From: Balneola sp.
GTDB taxonomy: Bacteria; Bacteroidota; Rhodothermia; Balneolales; Balneolaceae
DNA: 64,000 nt
Assembly (NCBI GenBank): GCA_017643645.1
Contig: JAEPNB010000002.1
Coordinates: forward strand, 186,001-250,000
Direction of reading: 5' to 3'
The position numbers were made by a program, and so were the translations under genes. Below the pieces are notes generated by a model, which saw only the letters and a program-made list of their open reading frames with translations, ran no database searches and was not told the origin of the DNA. Positions within the stretch are counted from its first letter, which is position 1. Each line of letters begins with the position of its first letter. Below are positions 9,101 through 17,706 of this stretch, piece by piece.

Positions 9101-9693
9101 GGTGATGAAATAAGAGCTGTTCCGCTTCCTCCATCTTTATGGTAAATCCAGAGTTTTGGTACTCCTTTACCTTTTGCTCCAATTATATAGTTTCCGTCTG
9201 TTGTCCACTCTCCTGAAGCATAACCATCATTTTTACCCTTGGTAACTTGAGTAACTTCAGAAGTATCTTCTAAATTAATATAGTATAAATTATCTGCTCC
9301 GTGTGCATCAGAAACATAAAGTAAGAACTTCCCATTCGGGCTGTATCTTGGATGAGAATCAAAAGCCATACCATCTGTTAGTTGAACAGCTTCTCCTCCG
9401 GCTGCAGGGATTTCATATAAATCTCCCATAAAGTCAAAAGCGATTTTCGATCCATCGGGACTTACATCCAAAGACATCCAGGTTGCTTCATCGGACTTGA
9501 CTGTAATTAACCTTCCCGGATCTAGGGGTAATTTTTTGGATTTTTTTTCAATTTCGTTTGTGTCTGTAGTATCTGAATAGAAACTTACAAAATCTGAACT
9601 GCCTTTTGTTTGGGCTGACACCAGAGTTGAAAGAGTTGCCACAATCAACATCATAAATCCCGTTATTTTATAATAGCTCTTTAGCTTAATCAT
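6166..9693 (-). CDS. secreted PD40/TolB-repeat amidohydrolase
   Basis: A giant (1175 aa) two-part exported protein. A Sec signal peptide (about 1-27) is followed by TolB/PD40 beta-propeller blades (SPDGSKIAFD, SPNGKFLLYVSD, SPDGKWLAFT and others, about 60-660). A highly charged low-complexity linker (about 685-740, Lys/Glu then Asp/Glu/Ser) leads to an amidohydrolase domain. Metal ligands His819 and His821 are in THAHMWPN; later histidines occur in GYPGHEHSLP and GVGSHGQ (His1059). Such proteins are common in Bacteroidota and are presumed cyclic-amide or peptide-type hydrolases; the substrate is unknown. The aspartate usual near the end of the barrel is not obvious in the GSHGQ segment. Confidence 0.9.
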   Translation of the reverse strand: MIKLKSYYKITGFMMLIVATLSTLVSAQTKGSSDFVSFYSDTTDTNEIEKKSKKLPLDPGRLITVKSDEATWMSLDVSPDGSKIAFDFMGDLYEIPAAGGEAVQLTDGMAFDSHPRYSPNGKFLLYVSDAHGADNLYYINLEDTSEVTQVTKGKNDGYASGEWTTDGNYIIGAKGKGVPKLWIYHKDGGSGTALISSPSGLKTTDPAVGHEGRYIYFSQRNGSWNYNAQFPQYQIGRYDRETGERTSVTSRYGSAFTPVLSSDGKWMVYGSRFEDKTGLVLRDMNSGSENWLAYPVQRDDMESQATLGVLPAMSFTPDNNHLIASYGGKIHKIPVDGSDATEIPFEVTTELEMGPEVLFKYPISDETEMIATQIRDAVPSPDGKWLAFTVLNDLYIQELPEGEPKQLTSSGDTEAQPTWSPDGKKLAYVTWNSAEGGAIVSVDPFARRFRPTKLTTKTGIYTNPVYSSDGSKIVAFRNDKQVYDDSYGPGFSGALTDIVWIPSSGGEVSVIDRAKGRSNPHFVKSDDRIYLNRFGTLVSIRWDGTDEKEHVTVTGITTYSPFNLETALKEAEVWKTPAEILHPDGNHDHAKENNPPSRAALIQMAPEGDQAMAQVNNDIYVVTVPVTGGSTPSISVANAASAPFPSKKLTTIGGQFPTWSSDAKQVHWSIGNGHFIYNLDDAEAFDDSVKAAKKLEEEKKKEEAEKKAEEEDSDEDGADEETDEDNEKSSDKKEEKKDDTFKPIELSIDVTIERDIPESSILLKNARIITANGNEVIEGGDILIKNNRIVEVGQNLSANGAQEMDMTGKTITPGFVDTHAHMWPNWGIHKEEIFNYAANLAYGVTTTRDPQTATTDVLTYSDMVETGRMLGPRVYSTGPGFGFWAYNVKSLEEAQNVMKQYSKYYDTKTIKMYLAGNREQRQWIIQAAREQKIMPTTEGALDWKLNMTQLIDGYPGHEHSLPIYPIYNDVVDVIAQSKMAVTPTLLVSYGGPWAENFYYSRENPYDDAKLNKYTPYSVLASKSRRRPGWFKDDEHVFQKHAETMTKIVEAGGLAGVGSHGQLEGLGYHWELWSVAAGGMSNIDAIRVATILGAEAIGLDGDLGSIEEGKLADLVILSDNPLDDLRNTNTVTHVMKNGRLYDANNLNEVYPRKVKAKPFSWNEPKPQSLGLPGTNK

Positions 9694-9765
9694 GTATTCT
9701 GAATTTTAATATAGTTAGGAAATCAAATAAGTGAATTTCTGTGTAAAGTCTGAGTAAAAAATTGT

Positions 9766-10788
9766 CTACTTAACTGCTGAAGACAGAGCTTCAAACTTCA
9801 TTTCTTCTGCATTCATTCTGGCACGTATACCTACAGGAATTGTTACGTTAAGCTTTTCATGACTTATCATCGCTCCATAATAGGCTGGAATGTTCAGCGG
9901 TTTAATTAAATCATCAAAAAGTTGAGGGATTGTTAAGCTGTTTGATCCTGCATCACAGTTAGTGCATTTTCCAAAAATAAAGCCTGAAATTTGATCAAGT
10001 ATGCCGTTTAGTTTTAATTGAGTTAACATCCTGTCCAGTCTATAGACATCTTCTCCAACATCCTCGAGAAAAAGAATAGCATTATCAAAACTTGGTAAAT
10101 AATCAGAACCAAGCATTGCAACTAAAACTGACAGATTTCCACCTAATAAAGGGCCTTCAGCTGTGCCTTTGGTAATAGTAAACGCATCAATCTGTAGCTC
10201 ATCAAGCTCGTAAACACCTCTTTTTTTGTTTATCAGAACTTCTTCAAAACTGTTTTTAGTAAACGAATTCCATTCTGATTTTCCAACCGGACCGTGAAAA
10301 CTTACCAAACCTGTTTTTGAGAGAAGTGCATTGTGTAAAGAAGTAATATCACTGAATCCGATAAGAGGTTTAGGATTGGCTTTTATTATTTCGTAGTCGA
10401 GTAGATCAATAATTCTGTTACAGCCCCAGCCTCCTCTAACACATAGAATTGCATCCACTTCAGGATCTGTGAACATACTCATTAAATCCTGAGCTCTGTC
10501 CTCATCAGTTCCGGCCAGATAACCGTATTGATCCTGAACGTGTTGTCCGAGTTTGAGATTAAATCCAAGTTCATTTAATGTGGATATCATCTCATCAAAT
10601 TGTGAGGAATCATAAATAGGGCTTGCCGGAGCAACTAAACCGATGGTAGAATTCCAGCTAATGGCCTTTGGAAGAATCAACTCATTTGATATTGTTTTCT
10701 CATTATTGGAAGAACTTTTTGATAATCCTGCCAAACCTAGAGAAGCCAGACCTGTATTTTTTAGAAACTGTTTACGAGAAATTGACAT
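9766..10788 (-). CDS. LD-carboxypeptidase (peptidase S66), exported
   Basis: Serine carboxypeptidase that removes the terminal D-Ala from murein tetrapeptides or similar LD bonds. The family triad is visible: Ser146 in GFSDITSLH, Glu242 in LFLEDVGE and His310 in MISHEKLNV. The RGGWGCNRIIDLLDY block is also typical. Unlike cytoplasmic LdcA, it has an N-terminal export signal SRKQFLKNTGLASLGLAGL that resembles a Tat signal with Arg-Lys in place of the twin arginines. Length with signal is 340 aa. It lies between nadD and the amidohydrolase on the same strand, 24 nt after nadD's start. Confidence 0.9.
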   Translation of the reverse strand: MSISRKQFLKNTGLASLGLAGLSKSSSNNEKTISNELILPKAISWNSTIGLVAPASPIYDSSQFDEMISTLNELGFNLKLGQHVQDQYGYLAGTDEDRAQDLMSMFTDPEVDAILCVRGGWGCNRIIDLLDYEIIKANPKPLIGFSDITSLHNALLSKTGLVSFHGPVGKSEWNSFTKNSFEEVLINKKRGVYELDELQIDAFTITKGTAEGPLLGGNLSVLVAMLGSDYLPSFDNAILFLEDVGEDVYRLDRMLTQLKLNGILDQISGFIFGKCTNCDAGSNSLTIPQLFDDLIKPLNIPAYYGAMISHEKLNVTIPVGIRARMNAEEMKFEALSSAVK

Positions 10789-10812
10789 AAGAGAATTTTT
10801 AGTTCGCAGTAA

Positions 10813-11391
10813 TTACTGATATAAATTCTCTTTTTCAATGATTGAATAAACTGAATCAGGAAGATTCAACTTTAAGAATTCTTTGTTGTTAATATTTTCC
10901 TTAATAGCTGAGGATGAAACCTCTATTGGAATATGGTCAACAAATGTTGTTTTGCATAGTATAGATTTATCAACTGATTTGTGTCCGGAATTAGGACGTA
11001 CAGCTACTAACAAGCCAGCCTCCTCCAGAATTTTTTCATAGTGTTTCCAGGTATGGAATTTTGAAAGGCTATCTTCTCCAAGACAAAAGAAGAAAATGTT
11101 TTCAGGATAGTCTTTTTTAAGAGCCTGAATAGTTCTGTAGGTATAGGAAGGTTTAGGAAGGTCCCTTTCTATAGATAATATTTTACAGTCAAATTCATCA
11201 AAGGCCGACTTTACCATTTTAAGACGGGTATCGTACGAAACATGTTTTTTCTCAAGTTTATGAGGTGGAAACGGAGTCAGCAAAACCCAAAGTTCGTCAA
11301 TACATCCTGAATTAATAAAAGAATCAGCTATCTCAATATGACCGTTATGAACCGGATCAAATGTACCTCCGAATAGACCAATTTTTTTCAA
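10813..11391 (-). CDS. nadD: nicotinate-nucleotide adenylyltransferase
   Basis: Transfers AMP from ATP to nicotinate mononucleotide to form deamido-NAD, the penultimate step of NAD synthesis. The nucleotidyltransferase signature GGTFDPVHNGH (8-18) supplies His15 and His18. The C-terminal phosphate-binding segment is VSSSAIKENI, a variant of the usual ISSTxIR with Lys at the last position. The 192-residue length is typical. It follows bamD by 6 nt on the minus strand, so the two are likely cotranscribed; no functional tie between them is known. Confidence 0.95.
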   Translation of the reverse strand: MKKIGLFGGTFDPVHNGHIEIADSFINSGCIDELWVLLTPFPPHKLEKKHVSYDTRLKMVKSAFDEFDCKILSIERDLPKPSYTYRTIQALKKDYPENIFFFCLGEDSLSKFHTWKHYEKILEEAGLLVAVRPNSGHKSVDKSILCKTTFVDHIPIEVSSSAIKENINNKEFLKLNLPDSVYSIIEKENLYQ

Positions 11392-11397
11392 AACGAT

Positions 11398-12231
11398 TTA
11401 GTTATTCTGATTACCAGCCTGTCTTTCTGAAATCTCATCTTTGGCATTTTTGATACCTTCCTCTGCCTGATCTCGCAATGTTTCAGCCTCTCCTCTCCCA
11501 CTGCCCTGGGGAAATAACTGTATATACTTTTCATAGTTTGAGATTGCCTCTTCGTACCTCTCAACCTGCTTACTTAAGATACTATTGAAAGCATATTCAT
11601 TATAGGTCTCAATTTGTTTTAGTAGAGAAGTTTCCGCCCATTTTGATTCAGGATATCGATCTATTACCAGATCGTAATATATTGTAGCGGCTTTATACTG
11701 ATCTGTTCTGGAGTAAAACTGAGCCGATTCATAGTACTTTCGGGCAAGTTTTTCTCTTAATTCATTTATTTTATCTGCAGATTGAGTTACATATTCCGAA
11801 TTCGGGTACCTGCTGTTAAAAAGCTGAAACTCGTCAATAGCTCTTCTTGTTGCAGATTGGTCTAGTCTGTATCTAGGGCTCTGCTCATAAATACTTATAG
11901 CTTTTTTGAAATCAACTTCTTCTCTTTTCGGGTCTCTAGGGTAAAATGTTATGAATCTTAGATATTCAGACTCAGCCAGTATAAATCTTTTTTGATTAAA
12001 GTAACTTTCGGCTAGATAATATTGAGCTTGCTGAGCAAACTCACTTCCTCTGCCTATTCTGGTTACGGTTTCAAAAATTTCTGCAGCATCGCCGTAATTT
12101 CCGGCTTCAAAATTAGTAATCCCTTTCTGATATGCTTCTTCTACTGAATCACCGGGGTTTACAAGTCTGGTACTTTTACAGGCTGTAAATAAAAAAATAC
12201 TGATAAATAAATAATATGAAATTTTGTTCAT
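11398..12231 (-). CDS. bamD: outer-membrane assembly lipoprotein BamD-like
   Basis: Lipoprotein of the beta-barrel assembly machine: five TPR-like repeats (EAYQKGITNFEAGNYGDA, QAQYYLAESYFNQKRF, AIDEFQLFNSRYPNSEY and others) that hold BamA at the inner face of the outer membrane. An upstream in-frame ATG would add 30 residues, but the internal ATG at 12229-12231 gives a clean lipoprotein signal, MNKISYYLFISIFLFTAC, with the lipid Cys18. It also removes the overlap with the prenyltransferase gene, so I chose it. The protein is 277 aa, close to the family norm, and ends with an Arg/Glu/Asn-rich tail. Confidence 0.9.
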   Translation of the reverse strand: MNKISYYLFISIFLFTACKSTRLVNPGDSVEEAYQKGITNFEAGNYGDAAEIFETVTRIGRGSEFAQQAQYYLAESYFNQKRFILAESEYLRFITFYPRDPKREEVDFKKAISIYEQSPRYRLDQSATRRAIDEFQLFNSRYPNSEYVTQSADKINELREKLARKYYESAQFYSRTDQYKAATIYYDLVIDRYPESKWAETSLLKQIETYNEYAFNSILSKQVERYEEAISNYEKYIQLFPQGSGRGEAETLRDQAEEGIKNAKDEISERQAGNQNN

Positions 12232-12244
12232 TCGAAAATTATAA

Positions 12245-13240
12245 TTAATGATCTCTGTTTTTGAGAAAGATAAGAAGATTTTTAAGCTGTTGTTTGTATT
12301 CTGAGTCTTTAAAAAAATCAAGTGAATTTATAGCGTTTTCATAATGCTGACCAACTTCATTCTGAATATCAGAAATCACGTTTAAATCTTTCATTATGTC
12401 CAGCACCTCTTCTACTGATTTCTTTTTGGGATTCGGATCAGCCAAAACTGTTTCAATTGTTTGTCTTTGTTGCTGATTCGAACGTTCTAACGCAAGTATG
12501 GTAAGATATGTTTTCTTTCCTTCATAAATATCTCCACATACTGTCTTTCCAAACTTATCCGGATCTGCAGTAACATCCAGTAAATCATCCTGAATTTGGA
12601 AAGCAATACCCATTTCCATCCCTAAATTGTAAAGAGAATCCGCTTGTTCTTTAGTAGCGAGAGCTGCAATTGCTCCCATTTTCAGAGAGCATGCAAGTAA
12701 CGCCGAGGTTTTCCCCTTTATCATTTCAGTATACTCAAAATGATCCACATCTGTTCTGTGTACGAAATCCATATCCAGTGCCTGCCCCTCACAAACTGTT
12801 ATAGTAGCATCTGTGAATGTTTTGTGAATTTGAAAATACGCTGCTTTGGAAAAATTGTCGTTTCTGCCATAGTACTCCAATTGCTTAAAAGCATCCGCAA
12901 ACATTACATCCCCTGATAGAATAGCAGTGTTTTGATCCCATTTCTTAAATACACTGGGCTTTCCACGTCTTGTATCTGCACTGTCCATTATATCATCATG
13001 AACAAGTGTGAAGTTGTGCAAAATTTCAACAGCTAACGCTGCGGGCATGGCATCGACAATTCTGCCATCACAAATTCCGGAGCTTAGAAGAACTAAATAA
13101 GGACGAATTCTCTTCCCCCCAATACTCATTGTATAAGAATAGGGAGCATAAAGTGATTCAGGAATTCCGGGAATTTTTAATTCCGTAATTCCTTTTTCAA
13201 TATAACCGTAAAGTTTTTTTTGTAAGTCAGTATTTGCCAA
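12245..13240 (-). CDS. trans-isoprenyl diphosphate synthase (FPP/GGPP type)
   Basis: Condenses IPP with an allylic diphosphate. Both aspartate-rich motifs are present: HDDIMD with Asp82, Asp83 and Asp86, and the second DDLLD at 218-222. GGKRIRP (41-47) is the IPP-binding block. No insertion occurs in the first motif, so it belongs to the short or medium-chain bacterial class; large residues just before the motif (Phe77, Thr78) leave FPP versus GGPP open. Length (331 aa) is normal. It is 54 nt downstream of the IPP isomerase gene on the same strand, so precursor supply and chain elongation are linked, probably for the carotenoid genes 8 kb away. Confidence 0.92.
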   Translation of the reverse strand: MANTDLQKKLYGYIEKGITELKIPGIPESLYAPYSYTMSIGGKRIRPYLVLLSSGICDGRIVDAMPAALAVEILHNFTLVHDDIMDSADTRRGKPSVFKKWDQNTAILSGDVMFADAFKQLEYYGRNDNFSKAAYFQIHKTFTDATITVCEGQALDMDFVHRTDVDHFEYTEMIKGKTSALLACSLKMGAIAALATKEQADSLYNLGMEMGIAFQIQDDLLDVTADPDKFGKTVCGDIYEGKKTYLTILALERSNQQQRQTIETVLADPNPKKKSVEEVLDIMKDLNVISDIQNEVGQHYENAINSLDFFKDSEYKQQLKNLLIFLKNRDH

Positions 13241-13294
13241 GTCGTCTCTGAAAATGATTTTAGAGAATATAAGGATTCTTAGACACCTAAAAAG

Positions 13295-14320
13295 TCAGGA
13301 TTTGAGTTTTAAATGTGAACTATTGAGATCTTCAACAGATTTACAACCAAGTAATGTAAGAATGGTTTTCAGGTCTTTTTCCCATTTAAAAAATAGCTCA
13401 TGGACACCTTCTAATCCGTTTGCTGAAATAGCCTTAATAATCGGTTGAGCACTGGCTGTAAAGTTTGCTCCAAGACAAAATGATTTAGCAATTTCAAATG
13501 CAGAACGAATCCCTCCTGATGATATGATCTCAAAATTTCTGTCCCATTGCAGATTTGAAATTTCAATTAAGCAATCTGTGGTTGAAATTCCCCAATCATC
13601 GAAATCAAAATTTGGTTCTAAATTAGATTCTCTTTGATTTTCAACTTTCGCCCAACTTGTCCCTCCTGCACCGGCTACATCAATCACAGATATACCTGCA
13701 TTTAAAAGCCTTTTTGCGACTGATTGAGAAATACCTGCCCCGGTTTCTTTTACAATTACGGGCAGAGAAACAGATTTAACAAGATCTTCTATTCCGTTAA
13801 GTATTCCTTTAAAATTTCTGTCTCCTTCGGGCTGCATGAGTTCCTGAAGTGGATTTAAATGGACGATTACAGCATCAGCCTCAATACATTCTACCAACCT
13901 TCTGACTTTATCAGTACCCAAGTTTCCAACCAGTTGCGCACCACCAATGTTAGAACATATAAAAGCATTTGGAGCTTTTTTACGAGCTATGGAAAAAGTT
14001 TCTGTACGTGAATCGTCTTCAAGCATTGCTCGTTGACTACCTACACCGAAAGGTAAATTTTGGGATTCACAAAATTCAGCTATAATCGCATTTACCTGTC
14101 CGGCATCTGTATACCCTCCGGTCATTGAGGATATAAATAAGGGAAAAGAAAAAGTTCGTCCAAGTAAAACTGCTTCTGTTGAGACCTCGTCAAGATTTAC
14201 TTCCGGGAGAGCATTATGTATAAATTGATATCTTTCAAACCCGGTTTTTTGATCATATTGAGTTTGCTCATTGAGAGTAAACTTTATATGATCTTTTTTA
14301 CGATCGCCAATTATGCTCAT
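13295..14320 (-). CDS. fni: type 2 isopentenyl-diphosphate delta-isomerase
   Basis: FMN- and NADPH-dependent isomerase that interconverts IPP and DMAPP in the cytoplasm. The N-terminal RKKDHIKF block, MTGG (FMN phosphate contact) in FISSMTGGYTDA, GVGSQRAML, HLNPLQE, VKETGAGIS and the GGIRSAFEIAKS phosphate-binding loop occur in the family order. Length (341 aa) is normal. It is the first gene of a minus-strand group with the prenyl synthase and perhaps bamD-nadD. It diverges from the glutamine-synthetase-like gene across 80 nt. Confidence 0.95.
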   Translation of the reverse strand: MSIIGDRKKDHIKFTLNEQTQYDQKTGFERYQFIHNALPEVNLDEVSTEAVLLGRTFSFPLFISSMTGGYTDAGQVNAIIAEFCESQNLPFGVGSQRAMLEDDSRTETFSIARKKAPNAFICSNIGGAQLVGNLGTDKVRRLVECIEADAVIVHLNPLQELMQPEGDRNFKGILNGIEDLVKSVSLPVIVKETGAGISQSVAKRLLNAGISVIDVAGAGGTSWAKVENQRESNLEPNFDFDDWGISTTDCLIEISNLQWDRNFEIISSGGIRSAFEIAKSFCLGANFTASAQPIIKAISANGLEGVHELFFKWEKDLKTILTLLGCKSVEDLNSSHLKLKS

Positions 14321-14400
14321 ATATTTTGTGAACTGTGAAAAATTTTGAAATTTATAGTACGAATAGCTTTCCTATATTGTAAAAGATTAAATTTAAGGAT

Positions 14401-15756
14401 TTGAACAAAGAAGATATTATTAAGTCTGTTAAAAAAGCTGAAAACCAAAGTATTAAGTTTGCTGTAACTGATATAGATGGCGTTTTAAGAGGAAAACTAA
14501 TAAGTAAAGAAAAATTCTTTGATTCGCTTGAGAAAGGAATCGGGTTTTGTAATGTTATTTTCGGCTGGGACATAAATGACGCAACATATTCAAATACGAA
14601 AGTAAGTGGCTGGGATACCGGTTATCCGGATGCTATTGCAAAAATAGACGAATCTACTTACAGGACTATCCCCTGGGATGATTATAAACCTTTCTTCCTT
14701 GCTGATTTTGAACATTCTCAGGAATTAATGGGAGTATGTCCCCGAACATTGCTTAAACGTATTATTAAGCAATGCAACGATTTAGAATATTTACCTAAAT
14801 TCAGTAATGAATTCGAGTGGTTTAATTTTGTGGAATCTCCGCATACGCTTCAACAAAAAAATTATACAGATCCGGTTCCCCTAACACCCGGAATGTTTGG
14901 ATATTCAATACTCAGGTCATCTCAATACAATTATTTTGCAGATCGGCTTTTTGAATCATTATATGAATTCGGAATTCAGATTGAGGGGCTGCATACTGAA
15001 ACAGGACCGGGAGTTTATGAGGCTTCGATTAAATATGATAACATTTTGAGCGCAGCAGATAAGGCTGTATTATTTAAATCTTCTGTAAAGGAAATTGCAT
15101 ATCAGGAAGGAATAATGGCTAGTTTTATGGCTAAGTGGAACAAAGAATTACCGGGATGCAGCGGCCATATCCATCAGAGCCTTTGGGATACTAAAAATGA
15201 AACAAACTTATTCTTTGATAACTCATCTCAGAATAAAATGAGTTCGTTAATGGAGTCATACATAGCAGGTCAGCTTTACTGCTTGCCTCATATCTTACCA
15301 ATGTTTGCACCTACCGTAAATAGCTATAAGCGGTTTGTAGAAGGGTCATGGGCTCCTACCGCTGTTAGTTTTGGTATTGATAACAGAACTACGGCCTTGA
15401 GAGTCATTAATAGTTCTGAGACAGCTATGAGATTGGAAAACCGGGTGCCCGGTTCAGATGCGAATCCTTATTTAAGCATGTCATCAAGTCTGGCTTCAGG
15501 ACTATATGGAATTAAGAACAATTTAAAACTTCATATTTCGCCTACAGCCGGAAATGAATATGAAAACATAGGTACGGAACCACTAGCTACTAACCTTCAT
15601 AAAGCTACAAAAGCGATGAAAGAATCAAATATAGCGAAAGAATTATTTGGAGAAACTTTCACAGATCACTTCATAAGAACCCGGGAATGGGAATGGAAGC
15701 AATATGATCCTCAGCAGGCTAACTGGGAATTAAAAAGATATTTCGAGATCGTATAA
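14401..15756 (+). CDS. glutamine synthetase-like gamma-glutamyl ligase
   Basis: A class of glutamine synthetase paralogue (451 aa) related to PuuA-type glutamate-amine ligases. The N-terminal FAVTDIDGVLRGK, the metal-site ExE at Glu137/Glu139, the HTETGPGVYEAS block (198-209), GCSGHIHQSL (252-260) and SFGIDNRTTALRV are all recognisable. The adenylylation loop and type I C-terminus are absent. It should ligate glutamate to an amine rather than act in bulk ammonia assimilation. The start is TTG with AAGGA just before it; no ATG exists nearby. It overlaps the next gene by 1 nt (TAATG), so ligase, kinase and HAD genes form one translational unit. Confidence 0.87.
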   Translation: MNKEDIIKSVKKAENQSIKFAVTDIDGVLRGKLISKEKFFDSLEKGIGFCNVIFGWDINDATYSNTKVSGWDTGYPDAIAKIDESTYRTIPWDDYKPFFLADFEHSQELMGVCPRTLLKRIIKQCNDLEYLPKFSNEFEWFNFVESPHTLQQKNYTDPVPLTPGMFGYSILRSSQYNYFADRLFESLYEFGIQIEGLHTETGPGVYEASIKYDNILSAADKAVLFKSSVKEIAYQEGIMASFMAKWNKELPGCSGHIHQSLWDTKNETNLFFDNSSQNKMSSLMESYIAGQLYCLPHILPMFAPTVNSYKRFVEGSWAPTAVSFGIDNRTTALRVINSSETAMRLENRVPGSDANPYLSMSSSLASGLYGIKNNLKLHISPTAGNEYENIGTEPLATNLHKATKAMKESNIAKELFGETFTDHFIRTREWEWKQYDPQQANWELKRYFEIV

Positions 15757-16799
15757 TGGCATTCATCGACTTTGATACAATTATCAGGCAAGCCTGGAAC
15801 AGCTACGATGCCTCGAGGGAAATAGCGCATATTGTGGATATAAGCGCGAAAGTTTCCACAAATCATGTATACAGGATCTCTCTTAAAGACAAAAACTATA
15901 TAGTTGCCAAGCTTTCTTACTTCGGTAAATTCGAACATTTTGTTGAAGATCACAGTATTATTAACACTCTTTCCAACAACCTCCCATCTCCTTTTGAGAA
16001 CTTTCTTGCCAGATCTTTAATGAAGGGAAACAAGTTGTTTGTTCATCGTTATAAAAGTGAAGTTATTGATGCTTGGGTAGTCTTCTACAGGCCAATACAT
16101 ATCAAAAATAAATTACCTAAGCGACTGAACAAGAATGAGATAGTAAAGTTAGCTCAGCAAACCGCTCACTTTCATAAAGCATGCGATACGGTTAAAGCTA
16201 CGTTGCCAAAATCTTCCAAAACCATGCAAGATGATATCCATGATCTTCTTGATATACTCGACGATAAATCCACGAAATATGAATACCCGATTCATAGATC
16301 TCTGATCAGAGAACATTGCCACCTCTTTCTGGATAACTATAAATCCTTGGGAGGAGACAAACTGGAAACTATTCCTGTATTCGTAGACTGGAATATTGGT
16401 AACTTCTCAGTCACTCCGAATTTCAAGCTTTTTTCAAGATGGGACTATGATTGGTTCCGCATGAGCACACGAATGCTTGATTTCTACTTTTTTAGCCGTG
16501 TAGCTTCTGATATCGGTGATAAAACCGTGTTTAGCTACAATGTGGACGTAATGATGGAAGAACGTTTTATCATCTTTCTAAAAGCATATCATAAAATCTT
16601 CCCTCTTTCAGAACTTGAGATTCGTTTTCTGAAGGAATCTTATCGTTTTTTTATTCTTAATTATGTGATTAAATACGGTCGATTCTTTTTTCATGAGATA
16701 TTTGCCACTAAACTTCAGAAAGAAGCATTAGAAATTCATTTACCTACTCTGGATGAAAAATTTGACGCTGAACCATTACTTAACGCTTTAGATCTATAA
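15756..16799 (+). CDS. APH/choline-kinase-like phosphotransferase
   Basis: A protein-kinase-fold small-molecule kinase (347 aa). Lys52 in YIVAKLS fits the ATP-binding lysine. The catalytic loop is VFVDWNIGNFS with Asp211 and Asn216 (the usual His before Asp is Val-Phe-Val), and the metal-binding segment is RWDYDWFR with Asp230 and Asp232. The family phosphorylates hydroxyls of aminoglycosides, choline, homoserine and sugars. Its coupling to a gamma-glutamyl ligase upstream (1-nt overlap) and a HAD protein 3 nt downstream suggests an amino-alcohol or amine substrate. This is a guess from context; antibiotic resistance is unlikely. Confidence 0.85.
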   Translation: MAFIDFDTIIRQAWNSYDASREIAHIVDISAKVSTNHVYRISLKDKNYIVAKLSYFGKFEHFVEDHSIINTLSNNLPSPFENFLARSLMKGNKLFVHRYKSEVIDAWVVFYRPIHIKNKLPKRLNKNEIVKLAQQTAHFHKACDTVKATLPKSSKTMQDDIHDLLDILDDKSTKYEYPIHRSLIREHCHLFLDNYKSLGGDKLETIPVFVDWNIGNFSVTPNFKLFSRWDYDWFRMSTRMLDFYFFSRVASDIGDKTVFSYNVDVMMEERFIIFLKAYHKIFPLSELEIRFLKESYRFFILNYVIKYGRFFFHEIFATKLQKEALEIHLPTLDEKFDAEPLLNALDL

Positions 16800-16802
16800 T
16801 AA

Positions 16803-17648
16803 ATGAGCTACCCTTCCTTTTTCGATATTGCAGAACAATTTAAAGTTATCATGCTGGACTCATACGGCGTAGTCAAAAATCACAATGGTTTAATTAAAGG
16901 AGCTGATAAAACTCTGGCTTTTATCCGTGAACAGAAGAAACTATTCAGAATTCTTACAAATGATGCATCCCGAAGTCCGCAGCAACAAGTTGATAAATAT
17001 GTGGAATTAGGTCTGCCGGGTATACAGCTTCATGAAATGATCACATCCGGAATGATGGCAAAGCATTTCCTGGAACAAAAGATCACCAGTGGTAAAATCG
17101 CTTACTTGGGAACCGAAAACTCTGCGGATTATATATTACAAGCAGGATTAGAGCATATTGCGGTAGCTGATGTTGATCTCAAAAATATTGAAGAGATTTC
17201 AGCTTGCGTGTTTTTGGATGATGAGGGTTTTGACTGGAATGTGGATATCAACAAAGTGGTAAACCTGCTTAGAAAGAAAAATATGCCGGTTATATTGGCA
17301 AATTCTGACTATTACTATCCTGTTTCACATAACGACATCGCCATTGCTACCGGTGGTGTAGCAAAACTGGTTGAAAATATGTTAGGAAAAAAATTCATTC
17401 ATTTCGGAAAGCCGGATTCTCAAATGTTTATGTATGCATATGAGCAGCTTATTAAAGATGAGTATATCAACAAAAATGATATCCTGATGGTTGGAGACAC
17501 GTTACGAACTGATATCCTGGGTGGTAATAAGTTTGGGGTTAAAACAATGTTAGTTCTTTCGGGAAACACCCGTGAGGATAATTACGAATCACAGATCAGA
17601 TCTACAGGAATTATACCTGATTTTGTCTGTAGATCAATTATGGAATAG
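16803..17648 (+). CDS. HAD superfamily class IIA hydrolase with Asp-x-Tyr motif
   Basis: A NagD-like HAD protein (281 aa). The nucleophile Asp19 is present in MLDSYGVVKNHNG, but the general acid two residues later is Tyr21 instead of Asp, as in the subgroup with DxW/DxY motifs. Motif II is LTNDASRS (Thr52-Asn53), the motif III lysine lies in HFGKPDSQMF, and motif IV is MVGDTLRTDILGG. The C2B cap sits between motifs II and III. With a weakened acid it may be a slow phosphatase or a phosphate-binding partner. It is the third gene in the ligase-kinase-HAD triplet and could reverse or finish the kinase step. Confidence 0.88.
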   Translation: MSYPSFFDIAEQFKVIMLDSYGVVKNHNGLIKGADKTLAFIREQKKLFRILTNDASRSPQQQVDKYVELGLPGIQLHEMITSGMMAKHFLEQKITSGKIAYLGTENSADYILQAGLEHIAVADVDLKNIEEISACVFLDDEGFDWNVDINKVVNLLRKKNMPVILANSDYYYPVSHNDIAIATGGVAKLVENMLGKKFIHFGKPDSQMFMYAYEQLIKDEYINKNDILMVGDTLRTDILGGNKFGVKTMLVLSGNTREDNYESQIRSTGIIPDFVCRSIME

Positions 17649-17706
17649 CATATATTTCATATTATTTGCAAACTTAAAATCACCTTAGAAACTGTTTAAT
17701 TAATTT

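Noticed and set aside
12232-12321. Upstream extension of bamD
   Set aside because: It would put 30 residues before a perfect lipoprotein signal and overlap the prenyltransferase gene.
14352-14573. Minus-strand frame over the start of the glutamine-synthetase-like gene
   Set aside because: Composition is that of a shadow frame and it covers the conserved N-terminus of the ligase.
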